40,526 bases of DNA from Phycisphaerales bacterium (lineage in GTDB: Bacteria; Planctomycetota; Phycisphaerae; Phycisphaerales; UBA1924): positions 1 through 40,526 of the forward strand of contig JAEUJD010000140.1 in NCBI GenBank assembly GCA_016793015.1, written 5' to 3'. Numbering within the stretch: position 1 is the stretch's first letter; every line of letters begins with the position of its first letter. Of the stretch, positions 15,804-25,909 are shown piece by piece. Both the position numbers and the translations under genes were made by a program. The notes beneath the pieces were generated by a model. It saw nothing but the letters and a program-made list of their open reading frames with translations, did not search any database and was not told the DNA's origin.

Positions 15804-17546
15804 CTACTTCAGCACGGCCTTCTGCTGATACATCACCGGCTCACCCCGATCATTGATGACGCGGCAGATGCCGCTGTCGGGCTTGCCGTTCAGGCGGATC
15901 GTTACCATGTGATTCATGCTGATCCCCGGGCGATCCGGCGCTTCGATCGCGGTGTCCGCAATGATCGGGGCGTCCCAGAAGACACAGTACACGCCCAGCC
16001 CCCACGCCTCGTGCGTTTTCACATGGTCCGCCACCTTGTACGACGCGTACCCGTGTACCCCATCGTGCATCCACGCCTCTTGGTACGGCGGGTCGTACGG
16101 CATCTCCGACTGATAGAAATAGACCGTTCCGCCTTCGCCATTCCACACCGTCTGGTACTCGTGGCAGTGCTCGACGAAAAGCCCGTGCACCGTCACGTCG
16201 TTGCCGTTCACGATCAGGCCGTTCTCGTTTCGATTGATGTGCCACTTTGCCCCGGTCCCGTGATCGGCACGCCAGAGCCAGAGATTGTCCCCCACCACGT
16301 TGTTGCTGTTGATTGTGACAAAGCTCTTTGTCGATCCGACGCGTGCCCCGCCCGCGCGGCAGAACACATCGAACAAGAAAGTCGGCTCCGCGGCGTGATA
16401 CAGCGAAGCCTCCGGATCTCCCACCTGCACGAGCGTCGGAGATGCACGCTCATCGGCATCAACTAGGATGCTTGCGATCTTGACTCCGCTGACGTCACCG
16501 ATCTCGATCGCGGCTGTCCCGTTGGAGGGAACGAGCGTGGCATATCCGAGCCCGAGCACGACCGTGTTCGGACTTCGAACCTTGATCGGCGCATCGAGAA
16601 GATAGATCCCGGGCGTCAGCAGCAGGTGCTTTCCGGAGGCCAGTGCCGCGTTCATGGTTGCGGCGCTGTCGCGATCCGGCCGTGCTATGAAAAAGTGCTC
16701 GATGGCGATCGGCGTTCCGACCGGCGAACCGCTTTCCCACGTCACTCCCGAGGTCTCCTTTTGCAGGTCCGGCACCATCACCGCGTACCGCCCGTTTTCG
16801 TCGACAAAGAGAAACGGCTTCTCACGCTTCAGCGGAGTCTTCTCGATACGCGTGTAGGGTCGTTCCGGCCATTCGCCCTCCGGCGGATTTTCGCAGCCGA
16901 CAAAGACCATGTTCCAGTTGCCCCCGACCCATTTGTCCCAATCGGAGTTCCGCGAGAACCACTGCTGCTGCGAGCCCGAGTGCACCTCGCCATCAATCTT
17001 GCAATCGGCGAGAAAGCCGCCGCTGGACCAGCCGTGATCGGCGAGCAGCAAATCGCCCCGGACGTGCACCCGGCGCATTGAGGCGCCCTGCGACACGCCC
17101 CACATGTTGGGGACGTCGATCCGGGTGGGCGTGATCGACAAATTCTCCGCGCTCCGCCAGAAGTTGCACGTCGCGTTGCCCTTCATCCATTTGGCATGCG
17201 CCCGAACGGCACCGACAATCTCCACATCATCCGGCGAACGGCCCAACCCGGCGACATGGGTATAGAACCCGACTTGTATGTCGAGGTCATACTTACCCGG
17301 CTTGAACAGCAGCGCGTATCGGTCGGAACCGAACTGACTCTTTTCCTGTCGAGCAAAGACCCGATCGACGTGCTTCTGAATATCCGGGGTTGAAGGATCG
17401 AACACAAAGACGTTTGGTCCAAAGTCCGGGCTCGAAACCGTTGGCCCATCGAGCGGGCGCTCCGCGATGTTGCAGCCTGCGAGAAGCCATGCGCCGGTGA
17501 CCAGGAGCAGAGTGCGAATCGTCGATTTCACTGCGTTTGGTGTCAT
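15804..17546 (-). CDS. lipoprotein with parallel beta-helix (pectate-lyase-like) fold
   Basis: 580 residues from the ATG at 17546. The start MTPNAVKSTIRTLLLVTGAW is followed by LLAGC, a lipobox, so it is probably a lipid-anchored exported protein. The body has repeating short beta strands and Asn-rich turns (NVVGDNLWLWRADHGTGA, NENGLIVNGNDVTVHGLFVE), plus an NPS-type first half (FVFDPSTPDIQKHVDRVF), as in pectate lyase/GH55-like right-handed helices. Database entries of this family are often named adenylyl cyclase, which looks like misannotation. A carbohydrate substrate is likely but not identified. No strong Shine-Dalgarno precedes the ATG; a GGAG lies about 15 bases away. The gene diverges from the aminopeptidase at 17772. 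Confidence 0.72.
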   Translation of the reverse strand: MTPNAVKSTIRTLLLVTGAWLLAGCNIAERPLDGPTVSSPDFGPNVFVFDPSTPDIQKHVDRVFARQEKSQFGSDRYALLFKPGKYDLDIQVGFYTHVAGLGRSPDDVEIVGAVRAHAKWMKGNATCNFWRSAENLSITPTRIDVPNMWGVSQGASMRRVHVRGDLLLADHGWSSGGFLADCKIDGEVHSGSQQQWFSRNSDWDKWVGGNWNMVFVGCENPPEGEWPERPYTRIEKTPLKREKPFLFVDENGRYAVMVPDLQKETSGVTWESGSPVGTPIAIEHFFIARPDRDSAATMNAALASGKHLLLTPGIYLLDAPIKVRSPNTVVLGLGYATLVPSNGTAAIEIGDVSGVKIASILVDADERASPTLVQVGDPEASLYHAAEPTFLFDVFCRAGGARVGSTKSFVTINSNNVVGDNLWLWRADHGTGAKWHINRNENGLIVNGNDVTVHGLFVEHCHEYQTVWNGEGGTVYFYQSEMPYDPPYQEAWMHDGVHGYASYKVADHVKTHEAWGLGVYCVFWDAPIIADTAIEAPDRPGISMNHMVTIRLNGKPDSGICRVINDRGEPVMYQQKAVLK

Positions 17547-17771
17547 AGGGAGTGCCGCTCCGGGGCGACCCGGAGACGTAACGTATCCGAAAGCATCCGG
17601 TTCGTCCGGGCGGTACCGCCGTGGCCGAATCGTCAGAAGTTCCGGGCCGTGCTTTTCGTGTCCCGCCGACGTCCGTGCTTGGCCACCGTAAAGACAACTC
17701 GGTTCGATCCACGCGCGATCCGCCATCGCAAGTGGAAGACAGCGACGCCCGGCCGAAGGTAAACTCCCAGC

Positions 17772-18947
17772 GTGCGTGATCCGATGCTCGACAAGCTCGC
17801 CCACATCGTGGTCCATCACTGCGCACCCGTGCGCACCGGCGACCTCGTCACTATTGTCGCCGAACCCGGCTGCACCGCCGGGATCGAGGCGATGTTCGAG
17901 GCCGTGCTCAAGGCCGGGGCCCACCCGAGCTTCCATCCCCGCTCCGAATCTCTCCAACAGATACTGCTCGCGCACGGGAGCGACCAACAGCTTCGCCACG
18001 TCTGCCCGTTTGAAGAGTTCCGCCTCGCGCGCTGCGATGTGCTGATCGTCCTTCGCTCATCGCACAATACCCGCTTTCTGGGCGGCATCGACTCCTCCAA
18101 GGTCGCGCAGATGCAGGCCTCGCGAAAAGGGCTGATGGCGATGTCGATGCAGCGTGCTGCCGCGGGCACCATGCGTTATGTGCTCACGGAAATCCCCAGC
18201 CTTGGTGCCGCGCAGGACGCGGAGATGTCGCTCGCCCAGTACGCCGACCATGTCTATCGCGCGGGCCTTTTGCACCTCACCGATCCCTTGCAGGCATGGC
18301 GAACCCTTCATGCCCAGCAGGAACGCGTTCGGCTTTTCCTGCAAAACAAGCAAGTGCTTCGGTTCCGCGCGCCGGCCAGCGACGGCACACACGGCGCATT
18401 CCGCCACGACGGGACCGACCTCACAGTCGATATCTCGGGACGAACTTGGGTCAACTGTGCCGGCGGGCAGAACTTCCCCGATGGTGAAGTCTTCAGCGGT
18501 CCGCGCTCGGTCGACGGCGTGTTAAACGTCACGCATCCCTCGGTCTACAAAGGCGCAGAAGTTGACGGGGTGCGGCTGGAGTTCAAAGCCGGGCGTGTGG
18601 TCGAAGCGAGCGCAACCCGCAACGAGGAGTATCTGATCCGGCTCCTCGATCAGGACCCGGGCGCACGCATCGCCGGAGAGATCGCGATCGGCACGAACTA
18701 CGAACTTCGCGAGTTCCTAAGGAACGCCTTCTTTGATGAGAAGATCGGCGGCACGTTCCACATCGCCCTTGGCGCGGGCTACCCCGAGACCGGTAACACC
18801 AACCAATCCGGCCTGCACTGGGATTTCGTCAGCGATCTGCGGCCCGGCACCGCATTCCCCGGCAGCCCGGGCGGCACGATCGAAGCCGATGGCGAGGTCT
18901 TTCACCGGAACGGCCGATTTCTTGTCGCCGACTGGCCCGGAAACTGA
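17772..18947 (+). CDS. M29 family metallo-aminopeptidase (AmpS-like)
   Basis: 391 residues, cytoplasmic. Peptidases of this family remove N-terminal residues using two divalent metal ions. Family signatures occur in order: GEVFSGPRSVDGV (a metal Glu), NEEYLIRLLDQDPGARIAGE, GTNYELREFLRNAFFDEKIG, and GTFHIALGAGYPETGN, NQSGLHWDFVSDLR, which supply the His and Asp ligands. The frame opens with GTG at 17772; an in-frame ATG four codons later is an equally possible start. AAGG lies a little far upstream. Length equals that of characterised members (about 400). No partner gene suggests a specific substrate. Confidence 0.9.
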   Translation: MRDPMLDKLAHIVVHHCAPVRTGDLVTIVAEPGCTAGIEAMFEAVLKAGAHPSFHPRSESLQQILLAHGSDQQLRHVCPFEEFRLARCDVLIVLRSSHNTRFLGGIDSSKVAQMQASRKGLMAMSMQRAAAGTMRYVLTEIPSLGAAQDAEMSLAQYADHVYRAGLLHLTDPLQAWRTLHAQQERVRLFLQNKQVLRFRAPASDGTHGAFRHDGTDLTVDISGRTWVNCAGGQNFPDGEVFSGPRSVDGVLNVTHPSVYKGAEVDGVRLEFKAGRVVEASATRNEEYLIRLLDQDPGARIAGEIAIGTNYELREFLRNAFFDEKIGGTFHIALGAGYPETGNTNQSGLHWDFVSDLRPGTAFPGSPGGTIEADGEVFHRNGRFLVADWPGN

Positions 18948-19259
18948 GCGCGGCACCGTGAAAGAGTGGTCACGGCGCCAATCGTTGCCAGTGCGTCGCG
19001 CTCGGTGGCCGTCTATCCAGGTGCCCATGCCTCCAACAGCGTTCGGAAGCGGCCTTTACCCATTGACTCGCGACTTCGCTGCCGTTGCGCACTTCTTTGA
19101 GCAGTACCTCACGCGCTCCCAGTCTCGCTCCCACTTCTTCCGCCAGGCGAACGCTCGCTTGCAGCGAGCACAGGGCTTGGTGGGCAGGTGATGGTTGGGC
19201 ACGAATGAATCCTTTGATCGCGGCAGCGAAACGGATGCTCCATCGTACGATGCACTTCA
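18948..19259. other. intergenic region without recognisable feature
   Basis: About 310 bases between the aminopeptidase and photolyase genes. All frames here are short or arginine-rich. I see no RNA gene, strong hairpin or repeat. It presumably holds the photolyase promoter, but no clear -35/-10 pair stands out. Confidence 0.5.
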
Positions 19260-20891
19260 ATGCCGCGTACTTCCGCTGTCTCCTCGAAACGCCCTCCGCC
19301 CCAGCCGACCCGGGCACGACTTTTCATTATTTTCGGCGACCAACTCGATCTAGATGCGGCACTCCTCCGCTCACTCGGACCCGACGACACCGTCCTGATG
19401 ATGGAAGTCGTGGCCGAGTCGCGCCATGTTCCCAGCCACACGCAGCGGACCGCCCTGTTCCTGTCAGCGATGCGTCACTTCGCCGCCGAGCTGACGCAGC
19501 GGAAGATCCGCGTCCGCTACATCACCCTTGACGACCCGGAGAACACAGGCTCGTTCGCAACAGAAATCGCCCGCGCGATCGCCGCGATCAAGCCGTCCGA
19601 GATCGTCTGCACACATCCGGGCGAGTGGCGTGTCCTCGCCATGCTCAAACGCGCCGGCGATTCCAGCGGACTCCCATTGACCGTGCTGCAAGACGGGCAC
19701 TTCCTCACGACGTCCGAAGAGTTCGCCGCTTGGGCAAAGGACCGTACTTCACTCACGATGGAGTTCTTTTACCGCGAGCAGCGCCGCAAGACCGGCTACC
19801 TTGTGGAAGGCGAGGACAAGCATGCGAAGCCCGTCGGCGGCGAGTGGAACTTCGATAAGGAAAATCGGCTCCCCTTCGGCAAAATGGGCCCAGAACCGCG
19901 GCCTCGCCCGCCCCTGAGTTTCAAGCCCGACGCGACTACTCGTGCCGTCTTCTCAGCCATGCAACGCGTGCTGCCCGATCTGCCCGGCCAGGCCGAGTCG
20001 TTCGCCTGGCCCGTCACACGCGACCAGGCCCTCGCCGCGCTCGATGATTTTCTCACGCACCGCCTCGCCCGGTTCGGCCCCTTCGAGGATGCGATGTGGA
20101 CCGGCGAACCGACACTCTACCACTCCACGCTCTCTGCTTCGCTCAACCTGAAGTTGCTCAACCCGCGCGAGTGTTGCGAACGAGCGATCGCGGCGTATCA
20201 CGCCGGCAAAGCCCCGCTGCAATCCGTCGAGGCGTTCGTCCGCCAGATCATCGGCTGGCGCGAGTTCATCCGCGGCATCTACTGGCTCGAAGGTCCGACA
20301 TATGCCGATCGCAACGGGCTCGACCAGCACGGCACCCTGCCGCACTTCTACTGGACCGCCGACACCGACATGGCGTGCATGAAGGCGTGCATCGGTCAGG
20401 TGCTCGAGACCGGCTTCGGTCACCACATCCAGCGGCTCATGGTCACCGGCAACTTCGCCCTGATCAGCGGCGTTCGCCCGCGTGCCGTCAGCGATTGGTA
20501 CCTGGGCATGTTCGTCGACGGCATCGACTGGGTCACGCTCCCCAACGCGCTGGGCATGGTGATGCACGCCGACAGGCGCGAGCGAGCCAACAAGGGCATC
20601 ACAGGCCTCGTTGGCACCAAGCCTTACGCCGCCAGCGGCAAGTACATTCAGCGCATGAGCAACTACTGCACAGACTGCCGCTACGACCCCGCCGAGCGCG
20701 CCGGACCAAAGGCGTGCCCCGTGACGGTCTTCTACTGGGACTTCCTCATCCGTTCTCGAGATGCGCTCGCCCAGAACCAGCGAATGGCGATGATCCTGAA
20801 TAACGTGGACCGTCTCACGCCGCAGACCCGCACTCAGATCACGGTTGACGCCAATCTGCTCCGGAGGAAACTCGGCATCGACCGCGGATGA
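19260..20891 (+). CDS. iron-sulfur bacterial cryptochrome / (6-4) photolyase
   Basis: 543 residues, cryptochrome/photolyase family of the PhrB (FeS-BCP) class, which repairs UV lesions in DNA using FAD and carries a 4Fe-4S cluster. N-terminal antenna-domain start LFIIFGDQLDLDAALL; C-terminal FAD domain with DAMWTGEPTLYHSTLSASLN, FVRQIIGWREFIRGIYWLEG, and VTGNFALISGVRPRAVSDWY. Cysteines at 470, 473 and 486 (NYCTDCRY, KACPVTVFYW) keep the spacing of the PhrB cluster ligands, and a fourth at 377 (or 373) lies in MACMKACIGQ. The ATG at 19260 has no good ribosome site. About 30-35 residues longer than the Agrobacterium enzyme, mostly at the N-terminus. It is followed by the SDR-DUF2867 gene on the same strand after 64 bases. 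Confidence 0.93.
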   Translation: MPRTSAVSSKRPPPQPTRARLFIIFGDQLDLDAALLRSLGPDDTVLMMEVVAESRHVPSHTQRTALFLSAMRHFAAELTQRKIRVRYITLDDPENTGSFATEIARAIAAIKPSEIVCTHPGEWRVLAMLKRAGDSSGLPLTVLQDGHFLTTSEEFAAWAKDRTSLTMEFFYREQRRKTGYLVEGEDKHAKPVGGEWNFDKENRLPFGKMGPEPRPRPPLSFKPDATTRAVFSAMQRVLPDLPGQAESFAWPVTRDQALAALDDFLTHRLARFGPFEDAMWTGEPTLYHSTLSASLNLKLLNPRECCERAIAAYHAGKAPLQSVEAFVRQIIGWREFIRGIYWLEGPTYADRNGLDQHGTLPHFYWTADTDMACMKACIGQVLETGFGHHIQRLMVTGNFALISGVRPRAVSDWYLGMFVDGIDWVTLPNALGMVMHADRRERANKGITGLVGTKPYAASGKYIQRMSNYCTDCRYDPAERAGPKACPVTVFYWDFLIRSRDALAQNQRMAMILNNVDRLTPQTRTQITVDANLLRRKLGIDRG

Positions 20892-20955
20892 TCGGGCACA
20901 TTCGCGAACGCAGCGAATCCCGCGGGCAATTTCGGTGTCGCTAACCTCCTTTCGC

Positions 20956-22410
20956 ATGAACTCTGCATGCTCATCCACACTGTTTGTGACCGGCGCGACC
21001 GGCTACATCGGCGGGCGGCTTGCTCCGAGGCTGGTCGAACGCGGGTACCGGGTGAAGTGCCTGGTCCGCAGCGAGGCCAAGCTGCGAGCACGCCCGTGGG
21101 CGGGGAATGAACGCGTGGAGGTGGTTGAGGGTGACGCGAGCGACGAGGATCGACTGGCCGCCGCGATGACCGGTTGCACCGCCGCGTACTACCTGGTGCA
21201 CTCGATGGACACTGCAGGAGCGGGGTATCGCGGCCGCGATCTGTCGCTGGCGGAGACGTTCGGGCGCGCCGCCGCACGGGCGGGCGTGCCGAGGATCATC
21301 TATCTCGGTGGTCTGGGCGAGACGGGCCGGGATCTCAGCCAGCACCTCTCTTCGCGGCGGGAGGTGGAGGCAGCGCTAGGAGGCGGCGGCGTGCCGGTCA
21401 CGGTGCTGCGTGCGGCGATGATCATTGGGTCGGGGTCGGCGTCGTTCGAGATTCTGCGCTACCTCGTAGAGCGGCTGCCGATCATGGTCACGCCCCGCTG
21501 GGTAAGCACCGAGTCGCAGCCCATTGCCATCCGCGACGTGTTGTTCTATCTCATCGCGGCTCTGGAAACGCCCGCGACGATCGGCAAGACGCTCGACATC
21601 GGCGGGCCCGATGTGTGGTCGTATTCGAAAATCATGCGTGAGATGGCCTTGGCTTTGGGCTTACGGCGGCGGCTGGTCATCCCGGTGCCGGTCCTGACAC
21701 CGCGGCTGAGTTCACTTTGGATCCACCTGGTCACACCTCTGCATGCGAGCATCGCTCGTCCGCTTGCTGAGGGGCTCAAGAACCGCGTGGTCTGCCGGAG
21801 CGATGAAGCCCTGCGACTCATGCCGCACCAGTGCCTCACCATTAGAGAAGCGATGGATGCTGCGCTGGCGAAGATCCAAACCGGCGAGGTTGAAACGGCG
21901 TGGTCCGACGCGGGCGTTATGCCCGGAGATCCACCCTGGGCTGGCGGAACCGTTTTTGTTGATCGTCGTGAGATGATTACGCCGGCGATTCCAACTGCGG
22001 TATGGGCGGCGGTGTCTGCTCTCGGCGGCGAACGTGGCTACTACGCCGTCGACTGGCTCTGGCGTCTGCGGGGCATCATGGATCGGCTCACGGGCGGCCC
22101 GGGTCTTCGACGCGGCCGACGCAGTTCCGACGAACTCCGACTGGGCGATGCGTTGGACTTCTGGCGGGTCACGGCGATCAACCCACCTCGCCGCCTCGAA
22201 TTAACGGCCGAGATGAAGCTCCCGGGTGTGGCCACACTCACTTTCGATGTCGATCCCGCAGTCCATCCGGGCACACGACTGGTCATGACGGCGAAGTTCC
22301 GCCCGCGTGGGTTGCTGGGCATCGCGTACTGGTACTCGGTGCTTCCCCTTCACGGGATCGTGTTTCGAGGAATGCTCAGGGGACTCGTGCGAGTTGCATC
22401 GCAGCGATGA
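20956..22410 (+). CDS. SDR-family NAD(P)-binding protein with C-terminal DUF2867 domain
   Basis: 484 residues from the ATG at 20956. Residues 1-290 form an atypical SDR (NmrA/YbjT-like) domain: LFVTGATGYIGGRLAPRLVE binds the dinucleotide, YYLVHSMDTAG and IIYLGGLGE follow, and RAAMIIGSGSASFEILRYLV. About 330-484 is DUF2867-like: FVDRREMITPAIPTAVWAAV, GYYAVDWLWRLRGIMDRL, GDALDFWRVTAINPPRRLEL, and a hydrophobic ending, GLLGIAYWYSVLPLHGIVFR. This two-domain arrangement is known in bacteria but not characterised. No Shine-Dalgarno is visible before the ATG. It is probably co-transcribed with the photolyase. Its last codons overlap a hairpin at 22405-22429. Confidence 0.82.
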   Translation: MNSACSSTLFVTGATGYIGGRLAPRLVERGYRVKCLVRSEAKLRARPWAGNERVEVVEGDASDEDRLAAAMTGCTAAYYLVHSMDTAGAGYRGRDLSLAETFGRAAARAGVPRIIYLGGLGETGRDLSQHLSSRREVEAALGGGGVPVTVLRAAMIIGSGSASFEILRYLVERLPIMVTPRWVSTESQPIAIRDVLFYLIAALETPATIGKTLDIGGPDVWSYSKIMREMALALGLRRRLVIPVPVLTPRLSSLWIHLVTPLHASIARPLAEGLKNRVVCRSDEALRLMPHQCLTIREAMDAALAKIQTGEVETAWSDAGVMPGDPPWAGGTVFVDRREMITPAIPTAVWAAVSALGGERGYYAVDWLWRLRGIMDRLTGGPGLRRGRRSSDELRLGDALDFWRVTAINPPRRLELTAEMKLPGVATLTFDVDPAVHPGTRLVMTAKFRPRGLLGIAYWYSVLPLHGIVFRGMLRGLVRVASQR

Positions 22411-22429
22411 CGCAGTTGCCCCGTCATCG
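22405..22429. terminator. hairpin at the end of the SDR-DUF2867 gene
   Basis: CGATGACG (22405-22412) pairs perfectly with CGTCATCG (22422-22429) across a 9-base loop, overlapping the stop codon. No T-run follows on the plus strand, so it would be a weak or factor-dependent end. It also faces the end of the convergent acr3 gene. Confidence 0.35.
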
Positions 22430-22538
22430 GGTATCCCCGCACCCTCAGCGGCATGAGCGCTATGGATACGGTGGATTGCCGCATGTACGACAGGCAGCCG
22501 CCGGGGCCAGACTCGTTCTACCCCTTGGGCACTCTCGG

Positions 22539-23663
22539 TCAGTTCGGTGGCGGACGGGCTGCCACCGCTTGAGAATCCATACCGCGTGCGAACCAACGAC
22601 GACCCAGCCATAGGGAGACACTCACAAGCCCGATCAGCACCGGCACCTCCACCAGAGGCCCGATGACCGTGGCAAACGCCGTGCCTGAGGCGATCCCGAA
22701 CACAGAAATGGCGACGGCGATGGCCAGCTCGAAGTTGTTGCCGGTGGCTGTGAAGGCGAGCGTCGCCGAGCGCTCATAGTCTGCCCCCACGCGCCGGGCC
22801 ATGAAGAACGACGCGAAGAACATGATCACGAAGTAGAGCACCAGCGGTACGCCGATCCGCAGAATGTCCAGCGGCGCGGCCACGATGCGGTCGCCCTGGA
22901 GGCCAAACATCACGACGATGGTGAAGAGCAGCGCCACCAGCGTGATGGGCGAGATTCGGGGGAGGAACTTCCGCGTATACCAGGCATCGCCCTTGATGCC
23001 CCTGAGGATGAGCCGCGTGAACATCCCGGCGAAGAACGGGATGCCCAGATAAATCAGCACGCTCTTGAAGATGCTCGCCATGCTCACTGCCACGACGACC
23101 CCCTTCAGGCCGACCAGCGGCGGGAGCCACGTCATGAACACCCATGCGTAGACACCAAAGAACAGCACCTGGAAGATGCTGTTGAACGCGACCAGACCCG
23201 CGGCGTATTCCGGGCTTCCCTTGGCAAGGTCGTTCCACACCAGCACCATCGCGATGCAGCGGGCCAGTCCGACCATGATCAGGCCGAGCATGTACTCGGG
23301 CTTGTCGTGCAGGAAGACTGCCGCGAGCGCGAACATCAGCACTGGGCCGACGATCCAGTTCTGCACCAGCGACAGCGTGAGGACCTTCCAATCGCGGAAG
23401 ATCTTTGGCAGCTCCTCGTACCGCACCTTCGCCAGCGGCGGGTACATCATGAGGATGAGGCCAATGGCGATGGGGATGTTGGTGGTACCAACAGTGACGG
23501 TGTCAATCGCGTCACGCACACCGGGAATGAAACGCCCGAGCAGCACCCCCGCGGCCATCGCGAGGAAGATCCAGAGCGTGAGGTAGCGGTCGAGGAAGGT
23601 GAGTCGTCCGGAACGAACCAGCGTGCACGGTTCGCAGACCATCGCGGCGTCCTTCGATGTCAT
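22539..23663 (-). CDS. acr3: Acr3-type arsenite efflux permease
   Basis: 374 residues, about ten membrane helices, exports arsenite across the inner membrane. The Acr3 signature [19 protein letters not shown] contains the essential cysteine of the fourth helix, and later [20 protein letters not shown] and [20 protein letters not shown] match the family. The ATG at 23663 overlaps the stop of arsA in an ATGA, so translation is coupled. It is the last gene of the ars operon; ArsA next to it suggests an ATP-driven pump, although Acr3 can also act alone using the membrane potential. The short N-terminal extension holds two cysteines (MVCEPCTLV), found also in some other Acr3 proteins. Confidence 0.95.
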   Translation of the reverse strand: MTSKDAAMVCEPCTLVRSGRLTFLDRYLTLWIFLAMAAGVLLGRFIPGVRDAIDTVTVGTTNIPIAIGLILMMYPPLAKVRYEELPKIFRDWKVLTLSLVQNWIVGPVLMFALAAVFLHDKPEYMLGLIMVGLARCIAMVLVWNDLAKGSPEYAAGLVAFNSIFQVLFFGVYAWVFMTWLPPLVGLKGVVVAVSMASIFKSVLIYLGIPFFAGMFTRLILRGIKGDAWYTRKFLPRISPITLVALLFTIVVMFGLQGDRIVAAPLDILRIGVPLVLYFVIMFFASFFMARRVGADYERSATLAFTATGNNFELAIAVAISVFGIASGTAFATVIGPLVEVPVLIGLVSVSLWLGRRWFARGMDSQAVAARPPPN

Positions 23664-25471
23664 TTGGTGGAGGCCCCGATCAGTTCGTGCAGTGACTCTG
23701 CGCCCACCGGTGGCTCGGCCTGCCACGGGACGATGAACGTCCGCACCGCACGTCGGTCGCGGACATCCTCGATCATCACTCGCTCGCCCGCAGCGCGGGC
23801 TCGAAGAAGCGGATCGGTGGTCGTCGTTGCCGAGAGGCTGCTGTTGATGACCCACGCGTACGGCTCGATCTGTGCTCGCCGCAAGTCGTTCTGAAGCCTG
23901 GATGCCTCAAGCACTGGAGTGTTTTCCGCCAGCGTCACGATGATGACCTTGGTGTACGCCGGGTCCTGCAGCTTCATCATGGGCGTGCTGACGCCTTTGA
24001 CCGACAGGTGCCCGTCGGTGTCCGAGTGGGCGTCATCCGCCGGCCGGAGTTTGCTCATCTGCCGCATCATTTCGCGGTGGTATGAACCGGTGGCATCCAG
24101 CAGCAGGAGCGTGTGCCCTGTGGGTGCCGTGTCGATGACGACGAATCGTCGCTTCGCTTCGTTGAGCACACGGGAGAATGCGCGAAACACTGCGACCTCC
24201 TCGGTGCACGGCGAACGCAGGTCTTCTTCGAGCAGAGCGAGGCCGGCGGCATCAAGGTCCTTCGCGGACGCCGCGAGCACTCCGTCGCGGTACGCCTTCG
24301 TCTCGACCAGCGGGTCAATGCGATCGACGGTGAGGTTCGGGAGCGATCCGTGAACCGCCGCGGAGATATGTGCCGCAGGGTCGGTCGTGGTCAAGTGGAC
24401 CTCATGTCCACGATGGGCGAGCTCGACGGCGATCGCCGCGGCGATCGTGGTCTTGCCCACGCCGCCCTTGCCCATCGTCATGATGGCTCCGTGCCCCCCG
24501 GCCTCTATCTGGTCGATCAGTTCAGCCAGCGGAGGGATCTTGATCTCGCTCAGGCGCGAGGGAGTATCAGCGGTTTCGGAACCCTGTCGCTCATCCAACA
24601 GCATGGTGCGGATCGCGTCGAGTCCTATCAGGTTGCGGCGTTTGAGCGGAATCAGCGTTCGGGGCAGAGAGGCAATCCCATCTGGTATCGCCGCGAGCGC
24701 CGCTTGCGTGCGTGCCGCCATTGCGTCGGCGATCTCGTCCCCCACCTCAGCAGGCGTGAAAACGCCGTTCACCACCAGCCGCTGGTTCTTGAGCCCCAAG
24801 GTCGCCAGTTCATGGCTTGTCCGGTCCGCCTCGCGGAGGGCGCTGGGTTCGGCCCGTGCAACCAGGACGAATGTGGTCTGCGACTTATCTCCAAGCGCGG
24901 CGACGGTCGCCTCGTACCGCTCCTTCTGTGCATTGAGACCTGACAGGGGTCCCAAGCAGGATGTTCCCTGCTTGTTGGTGTCGAGGAATCCTGACCATGC
25001 CGCCGGCAGGGCCAGCAACCTGAGCGTGTGCCCGGTCGGAGCAGTGTCGAAGATGATGTGCTCGTACTTCTCGGCGATTTCGTTGTTTGTGAGTAGGCCC
25101 GTGAACTCGTCGAAGGCCGCGATCTCAACGGTGCATGAGCCGGACAGTTGCTCCTCCATGTGAGCCACGGCGTCATCCGGGAGCACCCCGCGGTAGGGAC
25201 CGACCACTCGATCGCGGTATGCCTTCGCTGCCGCCTCGGGATCAACGTTGACCGCGTCAAGCCCGGGTACGTTGGGGACTACGGTCGGGACGTTGGAGAG
25301 CCGGATGCCGAAGACATCATCAAGATTGGAAGCTGGATCGGTGCTTACCAGCAGTACCCGCTTGCCAGTGTCCGCGATGGTTACAGCGGTCGCGCAGGCG
25401 AGCGAGGTTTTGCCAACTCCGCCCTTGCCGGTGAAGAAGAGATAGCGTGTCGGTGAAGTGACGAAGTCCAT
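23660..25471 (-). CDS. arsA: arsenite-stimulated ATPase ArsA (two-domain)
   Basis: 603 residues, cytoplasmic ATPase that energises arsenite export. Two homologous halves each have a P-loop ([12 protein letters not shown] at residues 15-22; [11 protein letters not shown] at 334-341) and the DTAPTGHT signal-transduction motif ([13 protein letters not shown] and [13 protein letters not shown]). Cysteines in each half ([22 protein letters not shown]) are at the places of the metalloid-binding cysteines of the family. The ATG at 25471 follows AAAGGA by eight bases; the frame begins slightly earlier but with no better site. It is 69 bases after the arsD stop and coupled to acr3 through ATGA. The length matches plasmid R773 ArsA (583) closely. 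Confidence 0.96.
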   Translation of the reverse strand: MDFVTSPTRYLFFTGKGGVGKTSLACATAVTIADTGKRVLLVSTDPASNLDDVFGIRLSNVPTVVPNVPGLDAVNVDPEAAAKAYRDRVVGPYRGVLPDDAVAHMEEQLSGSCTVEIAAFDEFTGLLTNNEIAEKYEHIIFDTAPTGHTLRLLALPAAWSGFLDTNKQGTSCLGPLSGLNAQKERYEATVAALGDKSQTTFVLVARAEPSALREADRTSHELATLGLKNQRLVVNGVFTPAEVGDEIADAMAARTQAALAAIPDGIASLPRTLIPLKRRNLIGLDAIRTMLLDERQGSETADTPSRLSEIKIPPLAELIDQIEAGGHGAIMTMGKGGVGKTTIAAAIAVELAHRGHEVHLTTTDPAAHISAAVHGSLPNLTVDRIDPLVETKAYRDGVLAASAKDLDAAGLALLEEDLRSPCTEEVAVFRAFSRVLNEAKRRFVVIDTAPTGHTLLLLDATGSYHREMMRQMSKLRPADDAHSDTDGHLSVKGVSTPMMKLQDPAYTKVIIVTLAENTPVLEASRLQNDLRRAQIEPYAWVINSSLSATTTTDPLLRARAAGERVMIEDVRDRRAVRTFIVPWQAEPPVGAESLHELIGASTK

Positions 25472-25540
25472 GACGTAGTCCTTTGGTGTGACAACAAGCA
25501 GAGCGGTACAGGGATGCAAGACGAGCGCAGGCCGAGTGCC

Positions 25541-25909
25541 TCAGCAGCACTTGCCCGGCTTGCAGCCGCACCCGCCGGCCTTGGGCAACGCCGATGTCGC
25601 CGACGCCATCAATCCGAGTGTGGTCGCGAGTTGCTCCCGGCTCGGATACTGGCGTTCGGCGATGATCTGGTCATCGACCATCACGATGGGCAATGCTCCT
25701 GTGCCACCCGCATTCACGGCCTGAAGGATCTTCGGTTCCGTCGTGAACTTCTCGGGTTGCTGGGACAGCGTAAACCGCTGGACCGCCACGCCCTGGCCTT
25801 GGAGCCACTGCAGATCGGCAGCGAAGCGGGCGAGCGCGATGTCGGGGTCCGTTCCGCACACGCCGGAAGAGCAGCACATGGGCGGGTCGAAGACTTTGAC
25901 GGTTGACAT
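25541..25909 (-). CDS. arsD: ArsD arsenic metallochaperone, internal start within the arsC frame
   Basis: 122 residues if translated from the internal ATG at 25909, which has its own AAGGAG six to seven bases upstream. ArsD delivers As(III) to ArsA. Cysteines 12, 13 and 18 (MCCSSGVCG) match the functional triad of E. coli R773 ArsD, and the C-terminus adds GCGCKPGKCC. The adjacent gene arsA is the expected partner. Because the upstream arsC frame is open through this start, the product may exist both free and fused to ArsC. Confidence 0.7.
   Translation of the reverse strand: MSTVKVFDPPMCCSSGVCGTDPDIALARFAADLQWLQGQGVAVQRFTLSQQPEKFTTEPKILQAVNAGGTGALPIVMVDDQIIAERQYPSREQLATTLGLMASATSALPKAGGCGCKPGKCC

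Noticed and set aside
17549..17999. N-terminal extension of the beta-helix lipoprotein frame to 17999
   Set aside because: The extension is Arg/Pro-rich, overlaps the divergent aminopeptidase gene, and would bury the lipobox signal peptide in the middle.
22405..22429. Hairpin as a strong intrinsic terminator
   Set aside because: The stem is perfect but no T-run follows on the plus strand; kept only as a low-confidence hairpin.
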